From Lepidodermella squamata (Eukaryota; Gastrotricha), in assembly GCA_047495785.1 (NCBI GenBank), contig JBLDXI010000002.1, forward strand, positions 1 through 64,000: a stretch of 64,000 nt of DNA. The letters are read 5' to 3'. Under the pieces are notes generated by a model. It was not told the DNA's origin and did no database searches. It worked only from the letters and a program-made list of their open reading frames with translations. This document shows positions 33,444 through 44,222 of this stretch, piece by piece. The number at the start of each line of letters is the position of its first letter. The first letter of the stretch is position 1. The position numbers and the translations under genes were made by a program.

Positions 33444-34646
33444 ATGCTGCTGATCGTAGTCATTGCCTCCAGTTGCCTATTTCCTGGGGCCAAAGCATAC
33501 GTGCCACTTGAAGAGGAACTTCGAGCTGAACTTTCTTCTCAATGCAAAATCTACGCCCGCGATTCGAGACCAGTTCTCGATGTCAATGATCCAGTCAGAT
33601 TAAAGATGGGATTTCTACCCTACAGTTTCAGAGCCATTGATGAAAAATCTCAAACTTTTTCAATGCTGATAGAGATTGACCTTACTTGGATGCATCCATG
33701 CACGGCGTGGTTAGAATGGAATAACACGCGCTTCCAAAACATTACAAGCATACGGGAACAAGTAAGGGTTACTTATGTTGAAATTAAAACTCTAATTTGG
33801 TCTAAATTTCAGGCAAATTCATTATGGCTTCCATCTATTCACCACCTGAATGCTGCTGAAGATATTGATGCTGTAACAAATTCAGCCGTGAGCAATTTTG
33901 TTTTCCTTGGCCGATCAGGATTGTTTTTGTGGAGTGCGATAATCGGCATATCATCTCTTTGCCAACTGCGCCTTCGAAAATTTCCATTTGACACGCAGAT
34001 TTGCGATCTCAAATTCGAATCTTGGGAAAACTCCGAAAAAGTCAGCATCGAACTGGACGATCCAGCGATTCTTCTTGAAGAGAAAGATTTCAAAGCTTTT
34101 ATCAGTCAAAGTGATATTTGGCAGCTTGAGAACATCACAGCTAAACTCGAGAATACTAAATATGTTGGTTACCCCAATATGAAATACGACCGAGCAGTGT
34201 ATACATTCACGATTTCTCGGAAAAGCGGCACCTACGTCCTTCTGATCGTGTTCCCTTCAATTTGCCTATCACTGTTGCTGATTTTTTCGGGATTTTTACC
34301 GCCTGACGTTCCAGATCGGCCCGTCTTCAGCTCCACGGTTGTGCTAGCCTTTTCGGTCATGCAATCAAGCACAAGTGATTCAATTCCGAGAACATCTGAG
34401 CTGCCTTACATTGTGATGTTTCTCGCTTTTCAACTGGCCTCTTCGGCAATCTGCACCATTTACACGCTGCTGGCTAGCCTATTCGCGCACAGAAAATGGG
34501 CGGCGATAACGCATCGAGTGTCACTTAGGCAGAGGACTGTCCTATCGGTGACAAGATTGAGACTTGTGGATCTGATATTTTTCACTATTTTTGCTGCCAT
34601 GGAAGTTACAGTGTCTCTTGTAACTTTTTTCGCTCTTCTGCTATGA
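33444..34646 (+). CDS. Cys-loop ligand-gated ion channel subunit, copy 3
   Basis: Exons 33444-33761 and 33813-34646 give 383 residues. The 51-nt intron (gtaagg...tttcag) is a multiple of three and lacks stops, so unspliced RNA would also be open and add 17 residues. Landmarks are the signal peptide (MLLIVVIASSCLFPGAKA), a Trp-rich ligand domain (ANSLWLPSIHHL), the Cys-loop Cys156-Cys170 with FPFD, M1 247-268, M2 about 277-294, M3 304-327 and M4 358-383. The M3-M4 loop is about 29 residues. Pentameric channels of this superfamily sit in the plasma membrane and open on ligand binding; ligand and selectivity cannot be read here. The 500 bp upstream closely match those of the relic at 24.0 kb, so promoter and gene duplicated together. 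It faces SGNH copy 5. Confidence 0.9.
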   Translation: MLLIVVIASSCLFPGAKAYVPLEEELRAELSSQCKIYARDSRPVLDVNDPVRLKMGFLPYSFRAIDEKSQTFSMLIEIDLTWMHPCTAWLEWNNTRFQNITSIREQVRVTYVEIKTLIWSKFQANSLWLPSIHHLNAAEDIDAVTNSAVSNFVFLGRSGLFLWSAIIGISSLCQLRLRKFPFDTQICDLKFESWENSEKVSIELDDPAILLEEKDFKAFISQSDIWQLENITAKLENTKYVGYPNMKYDRAVYTFTISRKSGTYVLLIVFPSICLSLLLIFSGFLPPDVPDRPVFSSTVVLAFSVMQSSTSDSIPRTSELPYIVMFLAFQLASSAICTIYTLLASLFAHRKWAAITHRVSLRQRTVLSVTRLRLVDLIFFTIFAAMEVTVSLVTFFALLL

Positions 34647-34984
34647 AGCTTCACGGCTCACGTATCCAAAATTGTTTGTCAAAGTTGGGGCCCGAACGCG
34701 TACGGAAAGAAATCGGGCCCCAACAAAAACCTATTGTTCCCGAAGGTTGTGCGTCTTGTGCGTTAATATATATATTTTCACACGTAAAATGTCTATGAAC
34801 TTTGAAGAAGCAGAAGACCTCTTGCATTCGAAATGTTTGTTGACAATGGAACCCTCAGGGAGCTGGGTCCCATCGAGACACAGGTCATATCGGTCATTGA
34901 AAACTGCTACAAAATCATCAATAATAATCTGATTAGCCAAGTTGAAATTTTGAGATCGCCGAGTTGAGAAGGTTTCTTTATCAA

Positions 34985-35065
34985 TACAATTCCAGATTCC
35001 AGACCAGCTAGTGATGTTAAGGATCCAGTCCAATTAATGCGTCGATTTTTGCCCTTTATTATCTC
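34985..35065 (+). pseudogene. Cys-loop receptor exon-1 fragment
   Basis: A short stretch resembles receptor exon 1 around the codons for SRPVLDVKDPVQLM (for example AAGGATCCAGTCCAATTAAT). It is isolated between receptor copy 3 and SGNH copy 5, so it is a leftover of another duplication or a gene-conversion scar. Confidence 0.6.
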
Positions 35066-35190
35066 ACGTTATCACATGAAAATGGGCGCTTGTTTCATAA
35101 ACATCGCATAAATCCGAAGCCATTGCTGTGGATTAACAAGCTCAATCAGTCAAATAATTTAACTCGTGGTTTTACTTCGCTATTACGATA

Positions 35191-37292
35191 TCAAGTACAA
35201 CATTCATAAGCTAAAATAAGGCTATGTATTTCAGCCATTGTTTTAGGATAAACCAAGCGGAGCGTGACAGTCATGCTTTCAATTTTCACGTCCCTGGTCC
35301 AACATTGCGACGATACTTCATCAAGGTACATTGGAAGCAAATAGTGAACACTTCTGAGCCTAAATCGAGCGGTACATTGCAAGGGCGCAGTCGGATCGCG
35401 ATAAATTCGTCTAACATTTCTGGAGCTGCCAATGGAGAGGACGAGCTCGATTTTGATGTCAAGAGCCAACGGAAGGCCTTGGTCGTTACAGACCTTGTCG
35501 ATAACATAACCAATCCCCAATTTCGGCACGTATCCGATTTTATCAGCGCACGGCAGTTCGCCTCTGTTTACCGAGAAATCGTCGTTGTTGAACTGGAACG
35601 TTGTGAAAGAGCCCATATTTGGCAGGAAAAAATAAACCACATATTCGCCAGAGGTAGCCTTGATTCTCCTGTGGCGGTAATCTGTAATAAACATATTTGT
35701 AGTAAAAGAATCGTTCGATTTAGCGATCATTGCATCAATAAGTCGGTTGCTTTTGACGTGGGGCCGTTCCATAGCTAGAAAACAGTCCGCAGAGCCGATT
35801 TTCGAAGCATTTGTCATAAGAGGCGATTTTTCGATGTTGAGTTTATCCATCGGGGTCTCGAGAGAAACTGTATAATTGGAATAATTGCTTGCGAAGCCCT
35901 TTGAAAGCGTATCCAGAAGGTGTATGGCGGACGCCCTTAGGTAGAATGCCAAACCATTTGCTATTTCGGCGTGCATAAGATAAGACGCGATGGATGGAAG
36001 TCATCTTCGGACGTTATGTAAGCACCTAGGAAAAATGTAAAATTTATCAGAAAAGGATAAGTTAAAATACGAGCACGCTTATGAAATTGAAGGTTCCTTA
36101 TTGGGAAAGCCGAGAAATTTCAGGCTTGCTACCGGGAAGGCCTGCGAGATATCTCGTGATATATCGTATCCAACCCACCTTAATAACAAAAACTGCACAT
36201 TTGCAATTCCATTTCGACTTATTTCAAAACTAAGGGGCGCCGGAAGCGAACAAATTGGAAATAAAGAAAACGGGACAAAAAATAAAAACATATTGGGGTA
36301 GCCATCCCAGCAGTGAGCAGTGAGCGTTAAATTCAAATTTTAGTAATGCAAGTCTAGCTGATTCAAAACTTACGCTGGATTGCACCCATATGAGCTTTCC
36401 ATGAAGCCGCTTTGTAGTAATTGCAAACGCGATGGTGCCATCGAATGGTCGTAAGATTGTAGTGATTCGCAACCTGATTGTGAATCGCCTGATAGTTCCA
36501 GAAACAATTGGGGTGCTTCGCGAGTACCCCACCAGTTTCAGGAAAGCTAATCAAGATAACATCAATTTTCGGATTCTGTCGCCTTATGACGCGGATCAAT
36601 TGTTCAAGGTTATGCCCATCATTGATAATATAGTCATCCAGCGGGATATTTACGGCAGAATTATCATTGACCATCTCCTCGATGAAAAGAATGTCAATAT
36701 CGGTAAGATTCAAATGGTTTTTCACGCAACCGGTGAAGTAGTTCGAAGTAACTCCGCCAAATCCGGCGCTGTAAGCTTGGACTTCAAGCCCGACTTGCGC
36801 TAGCCATGAACGCATCCATTCTTCAATTAAGACATGATACACTTCGCTTTCATTCACGCCGTGACCTGCTGTGATCGACCCTCCCATTGCAGCTATTCGC
36901 AGGGGTCGCCTTTCGCCTCTTTTAAGTAGCAAGTTGACGAGTCGAAGGTTAAATCGGTCTGTGGATCCAAGCGTCTCAATCGACTGCTCGTCGATAGAAT
37001 CAGCTGTCAAGTTCGGGTTGCCTTTCTTTATCAAATTGATCAAGAAATTTGATTCCATCGGTCGTTTCGGCAAACTAAAATTGGCTAATAAGCGGAGTCT
37101 TTCGGTAACCGTAAACCAGTCTTCTCGAGATATCGGCAAGTCGGAGTCATTTTCGCTCGGTTTGAATTTGAGCTTGAAGCTCGTCGAGCTAGGAAAATTC
37201 TGAAACTCGAAGTCAAAATTCACAATCATTGCGATAATTGCTGCGACCGAGAGAATCGAGTAAAGCCAACCGCTCGACGAAGAAATGTTCAT
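35191..37292 (-). pseudogene. SGNH hydrolase, copy 5, frameshifted
   Basis: The first exon (36374-37292) is intact, with the anchor, GGSITAGHG, GGVTSNYFTGC and VNDN. The second exon would start at 36025 with DDFHPSR. Right after HPSR a 5-bp tandem duplication (CTTAT twice) shifts the frame and a TAG follows within eight codons. Beyond the duplication the exon (35191-35976, starting MHAEIANGLAFYL) is fully open to YECCT. The catalytic Asp and His are still encoded, so a C-terminally truncated enzyme is conceivable. Otherwise it is a very young pseudogene or a sequencing error. It is convergent with receptor copy 3. Confidence 0.8.
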
Positions 37293-38417
37293 TCGTTCGC
37301 TTGATGAGATTAAAAAATAAATATTCTATTTCACGCACATTAACTGTGGAATTAAGCTATAGTTGCAAATTGCCCTCCGAGTTATTGCAAATTGCAAATA
37401 ATGGCAAAGACCTTGCAAAACTTTAGTAGAAATAGGTTATATGTGAATATGTAAGTCAAAACAAATAACTGAAATCGCTATCAGTTTTAAGGTATGAAAC
37501 GAATCGCTTGAAGCGTGCCGCTTTTTCTAGACTTCGAGCGTGGGTTTTTTATTTACTATCAGCCATTCATAATTTCGATTACATCCGCAGCAAAATTTCA
37601 TTGATATAAATGAATGCGGACAACCAAGAAATTATTCATTTCCCGTTATGCTAAGCGATCCCCCAATCGATCGGTCGAATGGAATTTCAAGATCAAATTG
37701 TCTGACTTTAGTAAATTTGTTACCTCGTCGGTGACGCGCCGTCGATATATTAATTTTGTTTTATATAATAAATATATATTATATTTATATAATATGCTTT
37801 ATATATTATATCTGTTGTAATCGCTGCTGCGGTGTTTGCAAGACAAATAAATTATATAAATAAATAGAATTTGAATTTGGAATGCCCTTCGCTCGCCTTA
37901 TTGAAGCAGCAATTTGAAGCAGCCTGAGATGAAACCTATCCTGGAAACCTGCTATCCATTTTGACTGCTCATCGAGATCAGCTGCGAATACTCCGAAGTT
38001 CCCTTGTTTTAACAGATCCACTAGATATCAGTCACTGAGAGCTCATCATTAGGATACATATTTGTTTTACTGTACCGGCTCCATTATGTACAAGGTTTTT
38101 AATTGAGGATACTCCACTCATCTGGCACAATCGTAAATATAAAATTGAACAGTTACATTCATCTTAGTAGTTTATAGATTTTATAGCTCTACCTATATGC
38201 GATTTACACCATTACTATAATATTGTTGCCCCGCATACCTAAACTAATAAGCAAGGTTCGAGATAACCATTGTCAATTTTCGAAACAAATGTTGTAGCTT
38301 TCTGTTAGGCCTAGTTTCCCGCATGCGTGTTATTCAGAGATAAATTGTTGTTTAGAGTGAGTGCGAGTTAGAAAACAGACTTGTAATTGCCCTAATCGGA
38401 TGCAAAGGGTAATCGCA
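37293..38417. other. Spacer with an SGNH relic and TA-rich DNA
   Basis: A TATATAAT-rich tract lies at 37745-37815. Apart from the SGNH fragment at 37860-38030, no exon is seen. The region separates the minus-strand SGNH array from the plus-strand esterase triplet. Confidence 0.4.
37860..38030 (-). pseudogene. SGNH hydrolase N-terminal exon fragment
   Basis: The frame ADLDEQSKWIAGFQDRFHLRL resembles the segment before the catalytic Ser in SGNH copies 2-5 (for example DLDEQSIWTQGSPSRFHLKL in copy 4). The GGS block and everything downstream are absent. Confidence 0.65.
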
Positions 38418-39528
38418 ATGTCGGATGCGCAGCTGAAACGACTAAAGCTGGTTTTCAGACTTGGTTGTTTCTCCGAAGATCAAGTAAAATCGTACGAAAA
38501 TGAGAAAAAGCAAACGCACAGAAATGTATTACTAATATGTCTTCTAAGTGTAAGTTGTGATAAACCCGTGACATTCAGGTTATTCGTAATTTCTCTGTAA
38601 TCATGATTAATTTATTTCGTTTTCAAGCTTAATGCGTTACTCATGCTACAACCGATTTCAACACTCGCTGGTGTCTACATCTTCCGCGAAAATACTAACC
38701 CTAATTCTAATCGCTGTGCTTCTAATCACCGCCGTAGCCTATCGCGAGGTTGTTTCTAAGAAAAAGCAAGTTGAATCAAATCTATCTAAGAAGCCTTAAT
38801 CCCCTTATTTTAACAGGCATGATGTAGGATTTGTGAGTTCCCCACTTCCAAAACTTTTACTCCTCGGCGATTCCCACACTGAAGTATCGTGGCGTAGTTG
38901 GGCGGCCGTGCTGGCGAACAAACTTAAAAGGCGATGTGACGTGATCAACCGCGGCTTCACAGGCTACACCACCGAAAAGACTCGCCATAGTTGGCCGCAA
39001 ATCATATCTTCGATCAGCAACGAATTAGACAGCTTATTCGCGGTGGTCATCATGTTCGGCTCCAACGATGCTGCGTCCAATGCACTGCAGCACGTACCCG
39101 TCGACCGATACTTCGATAATTTGGTGTATTTCGCAAACTCACTTGTTGAAAGCTCAAAATTGCTGACGTCCAGTCACATTCTCATCGTTTCCCCTCCACC
39201 CTTGGACGAGGCACATTGGATGGATTATTGTAAAATGTACCCAGAACTCAGGCCATACTGCGAACGCCTGAATTCCGAAGTAGATCTGCATGCCGAGGCC
39301 AGTCGAAAGGCAGCGGCGCATATAGGAGCCAATTTTGTCGATTTCCACGCTGCTGCTACAAAAGCTGGGGCCAGGCGCGAAATGGATGATAGTGATAATA
39401 ATGTCCCACAATACTTTTTCTTCGACGGTTTGCACCTGGCTAGCAAAGGAACCGAATTGCTGTTTGATACCTTGTGGCCTGAGATTGAGAGACTCACGAA
39501 TTCTACAAGGACGTTGCTACCGGACTAG
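38418..39528 (+). CDS. Membrane-anchored IAH1-like GDSL esterase, copy A
   Basis: The 3' exon (38828-39528) is secure. It encodes LLLLGDSHTEVSW (nucleophile Ser), FGSNDAASN (Asn block) and FDGLHLASKG (Asp/His), the pattern of isoamyl-acetate-hydrolysing esterase 1 relatives. My best model for the 5' part uses exons 38418-38549 and 38628-38748 with matching phases (0 and 1), giving 317 residues with a hydrophobic segment (NVLLICLLS + LNALLML). An alternative frame at 38632-38745 encodes another good membrane segment (AKILTLILIAVLLITAVAY), more like copies B and C, but I could not splice it in phase. These enzymes hydrolyse small acyl esters. AATAAA lies near 39572. Confidence 0.75.
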
Positions 39529-40109
39529 TAAAGTATGTACCGGGAAAAGGAGAAAAATTCTTTGAAAAAATCGAATAAACCTGGCTGGTTAATTAGGCTG
39601 ACTAAAGCTTGAAAATCCATTTTTAATCAATTTCTTTGTTCTGGACGGTAAAATAAAGCCGAAAAACATTAGCTCTTAGGGTCCAGCGAGGCGAACCTAG
39701 GACCATGAACATCATCGCTACGCAATCCAAAGAAAAGTCCTTTAAATCCAATAAATCCTCATAAAATTAGGTGCTTAGGCACCTATCGAAGTATCTATTT
39801 CTTACATTTTTTACTCGAATCTTTAACACATTGACAGATGCATATGTGACATGGCACCTCAGGTGGCATAATTGATCGGCTTTATTCTTTGTGGCTAAGT
39901 GCAGTTTCCTATGACATGCACGTTGCTTAGAAAAAAACGCGTCAGTGGAGCAAGCCTGCTTATACTTAACGTACAGGTGTACTGCTGATGTAATGTAAGT
40001 AATGTAATTCATTCATGTGCCTCAAATTTAACAGCACAGCTGTATTATGCATTTTTTATAAATACTTGTAGCCCGATTTCTATAATTCCGCTATGAGTAA
40101 AATTGTGCC
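39529..40109. other. Spacer between esterases A and B
   Basis: It contains the AATAAA of copy A and the presumed promoter of copy B. No further exon is seen. Confidence 0.4.
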
Positions 40110-41049
40110 ATGAAGCTGGGAACCGATGCGGGTTATCGCGATTTGAGTCCATCGAGGATTGATTTCTCAAAACCGATTTGCAAACTCATATTGGCTGTTG
40201 TAGCCGTCTTCATATTGACCCTTTTGGCCGTCTTAGCTTTAAAAGTATCATCCAGAGCCAACACTTTCCCACCCGAATCTTACAGGTAACCTTGCTGTTA
40301 TGGTACATTTGTTTGTGATCCTATTGGAATGCTGATCTTTATCAATTCACAGCAAACCAACAGCTGGCAGTTCAAATGCTTGCAAATTCCTACTATTGGG
40401 CGATTCTCTCGTTCAGAAAGCCTGGCGAATTTCCGATGAAAAAGCTGGTTGGACTTCACTGATAGCCGACCGCTTGCAGGGCCGATGCGACGTCATCACC
40501 CGCGGCTTTCCGGGATACAACACGGATATGCTACTACAGCATCTCCCAGCAATTCTCGACTCGATTAGCAGCGATCTTCCCAGCATTCTTGGTATAGCGA
40601 TTATGATGGGTTCAAATGATGCGGCTAGTAACACGGCGCAACACGTATCAGCTGGTCTATTCGAAGAGAATCTAGTTCTTATCGGTCGATCTCTACTGAA
40701 TTCAACCCAGATCACAGCAGACCACATCGTGATAATCTCCGCGCCTCCTTTGAATGAAAATGATTGGCAAATTTATTGCAGCAACAAGCCAAAATTGATC
40801 CCCTATTGCGAAAGGCTGAACGTGAATGTTGATCTCTACGCCGATGCGAGTCGCAAGGCAGCTTCAGAACTCGGATCTACCTTCCTCGATTTCCACGCAG
40901 CGGCTTCGAAAGCCGGGGCGAGGCAAATTAACGGTAGCAGCTCGGACGACTTTTTCATTGATGGTTTGCATCTTGGCAGCAAAGGCGCAACACTGCTGTT
41001 TCAAATGTTGTGGGCGGAAATTGATAAAATGACAAGCAGGGTTGCCTAA
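40110..41049 (+). CDS. Membrane-anchored IAH1-like GDSL esterase, copy B
   Basis: Exons 40110-40285 and 40353-41049 join as AG|C to give 290 residues. Exon 1 encodes a cytoplasmic stub and a strong membrane segment (ICKLILAVVAVFILTLLAVL, about residues 28-47). Exon 2 encodes the hydrolase, with GDSL at Ser77, MGSNDAASN with Asn147, and DGLHLGSK with Asp262/His265. Typical IAH1 proteins are soluble and about 250 residues, so the anchor is an addition. The substrate is unknown; family members act on short-chain acyl esters. It shares gene order and spacing with copies A and C, so the three arose by tandem duplication. Confidence 0.88.
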
Positions 41050-41208
41050 ATTCTTCCCGACTGGATGAATGCGTAACCCACGGAAAAAAATCCTGCACGT
41101 GCTTGATCTGCTTTCATTCATTTTTTTGAGGAAAAATATTGTCATTTTTCGAGTAAACTGAATCGTAAATCCTATGATGTTAACAATTTGAAATCGTGTT
41201 AACCTAAT

Positions 41209-42166
41209 ATGACAATGGCAATAGATACTGATGGCCGAAAACAAATTCCCACGAGAAAAGACTTGCTGCGAATGGCAACAAAACTTCTTTTTGCGAGCAC
41301 TTTTGCTTTATTATTGGGAATCGTAGCATTTTTCTACTTCGCAAAGACGCCTGAAGGTCTTCGAAGCTTTTCTATCAGGTACAGTTGAATTCCCAAATTT
41401 TCAAGTTGAAATTCAATCTAAGAAATTTATAAATCTTTATTTTAGAGCTGCGGAAAATAAGAACAGATTTCCAAAGCTTCTACTTCTCGGCGACTCTCAT
41501 ACACAGAATTCGTGGGGTAGAGCAGGATGGGCCTCGATGATCGCCAACCGCTTGCAAGGCCGCTGTGACGTCATCACTCGAGGCTTCGCAGGCTACAGCA
41601 CACAGATGCTACTACGCCATTTCGCCGCTATCCGCCAATCGATTGAGAACGACCTCAACAACATCATTGGGCTAATTATAATGATGGGTTCGAATGACGC
41701 GGCTAGCAACGAGGTTCAACACGTTCCTGTTGATCAATACATGGAAAATCTGGTCGAAATCGGTCGTTTATTTCTGATTTCATCCAGTTTAACGGCAGAC
41801 CGAATCGTGGTTATCTCTCCGCCGCCAATAAATGAGAAGCAATGGACCGATTATTGCACTGCTAAACCTAAGCTGCTGCCTTACTGTGAAAGGTCGAATT
41901 CCAACTTGGATTTATACGCTAATGCGAGCCGAATGGCCGCTGGGAAACTCGGCGCGACTTTTGTTGACTTTCATGGAGCGGCAACCAAGGCTGGGGCTAG
42001 GCAAAGCTTAGGCAAACCTTTTGATAAGCGAGCGCCTCATTTTTTTGCTGATGGTTTGCATTTGAATGCTAAATCTTCCCAGCTGTTGTTCGATATTCTT
42101 TGGAGTGACATCGAAAGAATTACAGCTTCATGTAAAGATATTTCACCAGGTTGGATGCCTGCGTGA
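41209..42166 (+). CDS. Membrane-anchored IAH1-like GDSL esterase, copy C
   Basis: Exons 41209-41378 and 41446-42166 join as AG|A to give 296 residues. The membrane segment is about residues 25-42 (LLFASTFALLLGIVAFFYF). The hydrolase has GDSHTQNSW (Ser74), MGSNDAASNEVQHVP and DGLHLNAKSS. It ends 100 bp from the end of the convergent SGNH copy 7. The same arrangement, with a truncated esterase, occurs at 20.5-22.7 kb. Only 160 bp separate its start from the end of copy B. Confidence 0.88.
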
Positions 42167-42265
42167 GAAATAAGGGTTATAAACAGTTGATTGAAAAAAA
42201 ATAAAAAATAGAGACGACTGGAATTTTTTTATTTTGCTGCATGGAGCACCTTTCCGATAAAAGAT

Positions 42266-44022
42266 TTATCGAGCTCCCTCACAGTGATAACCAATTATTA
42301 TCGCGTGGAAAATGAAGGATGTCGCTTGATTAGCTGTCGTAATCGTCACAGAAAGTGACAAAAGCTCCAATCCATCTTCGTAACAACCAGGTAGAATCGG
42401 CTCGAAGTAATGCACGCTGTTGTAGTTGAATTCCTGGCTGCAATCTAGCTGAACCCCGATGTAGCTAAAGGAAGCTTGTTTGACTAAACTAGGACTACGG
42501 CCGAGGTAGAACTCGACTTCAGCCTCGAGATTGATCATGAAACCATGGCTGCAATTTTTACCGATTTTGTAAGCCAAGCCAAGCCTCGGGGCCAGGCAAG
42601 TATTACAAACAGATCCTGTAAGATCGGACTCGTTAAATTTGAAAGTCAGCGATGCAGATCGATCAGGCAGGAAGAAATACTGGACGTATTCTCCAGATTG
42701 AACGTTATACTTCGCATGACCATAATTTGCAAGGTAATGTTTCAGTTTCAGCGTGAGATCACCGGAATGGCGAACCAAAGCATTCAGCAGCCGACTGTTG
42801 TTAACAAATTTACGATCGGTGGTCAGAAAACAATCGGCACTTGTGAGCCAAGTTCGCTTGAACATTGGGACCAGCTCTTTTGCTGAATGTTCAGATTTTT
42901 CGATCAGCCCATATTCCAAGAAATTCTGAGCTGATTTCCGGAAGTAATTCGCTAGGAATGCTGCCATCTCGTAATGCATTAGGGCTGACGGGTGGTAGTT
43001 ATCTTCGGACGATATGTAGCGACCTGTAAATAGCCGAAAATCAATCCCATCAACCAAAACTCAAAAACTTCAGTTTTCGGGGTATTTAGGAATGGAAATA
43101 CCAAAATTGCTCACCCCACATTTTCTCCTGCAGGTCCATCCTATTGTAAGCGTTGAGGTGATCACAGATAAGATGCTTCCATTGAATCACGGAAATGTTG
43201 TAATACTTCGCAACCGCAATGAAATTCGTATCTTGATAGGTAACGCAATTAGGAACAGGCGCAAGCCACAGCATATGCGTATCAGGGAAGTTGATGCTAA
43301 TGATGTGGATTCTTGGATTTAACCGGCGAATAACTCTTATGAGTTCCTCGAACGGGCTGACGTCTTCGCTGCTGTAGCCTTCGAGGTTACGGTCGATTGA
43401 TTTGTGGTCATTCATTGAGATTTCAAGGAGTGCTACGTCGTAACTGGTTAGATTCAAGAATTCTTGCACGCAGGCTGAGAAATAGTTGCTTGAAACTGCA
43501 CTCGTGGCAGCGTTGTCCAAAATAATGTTGATTCCAAGGTCCGCCAGCCAGATCTCCAGCCAGTCAAACAATGAGTTGAGATAAAGGTCTGTTGCCTGTG
43601 AACAACCTGATTTATCCCGGTTCTCAAGCCAAAGCTCAACTTACATTAATCCCGTGAGCAGAAGATATGGATCCTCCAATAACTGCGATTCGCAATGTAG
43701 TTTTATTGCCGGAGATTAATTGCCGAAATACGTCATGTAGAGATCTCGGGTCGCCAAAATTGAGGATTGATTCGTCATCACTTACGTTGAAGAGATTTCG
43801 TAACAAAAATGAATCTTCTCGCAAATCCGGTAGAGGAAAGCTGGCTAGTCTCTGCAGTGTGTCATTCAATCCTACATTTGCAGCTCGGGAGGAGTGACAA
43901 GGCGGGAAGATGAGTTTAACTTCGATCAATTTAGCCAATTCATACGAAGTTGAGTAGATCAGAACTAGCACAAGTAAAACTAAAGCGGTAAATATCCAGA
44001 ATATTCCTCTGTTTGTTTTCAT
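42266..44022 (-). CDS. Membrane-anchored SGNH hydrolase, copy 7
   Basis: Exons 43645-44022, 43115-43595 and 42266-43023 (phases 0 and 1) give 538 residues. The start is the conserved MKTNRGIFWIFTALVL shared with copy 6. Landmarks are GGSISSAHG (Ser118), NAATSAVSSNYFSAC, SMNDHKS and DNYHPSALMH. The last intron is also open, so retained-intron RNA would read through from an upstream codon. It is the twin of copy 6 and lies in a longer, less damaged copy of the same duplicated block. Confidence 0.87.
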
Positions 44023-44222
44023 CAATTCAGCGAAATGAAAGGGTCTGAAAGCTTGAACCCATTCAAAAACTTGAAAGGAGCTGTACATAAAGCTTATCGT
44101 AAAATACCTGTTCTGAAAGAGATAGTTCGTTTTTGACCACAAGACTTTATTCAGCTTTCATTCATAATCCTAATAAATGAGGTTAAACTTCAACAAATCA
44201 ATTTATTGTTTATTCAATGAAA

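Noticed and set aside
35224-35778. 184-codon plus-strand frame over SGNH copy 5
   Set aside because: Exact antisense shadow of the conserved C-terminal exon; the same shadow appears over copies 2 and 3.
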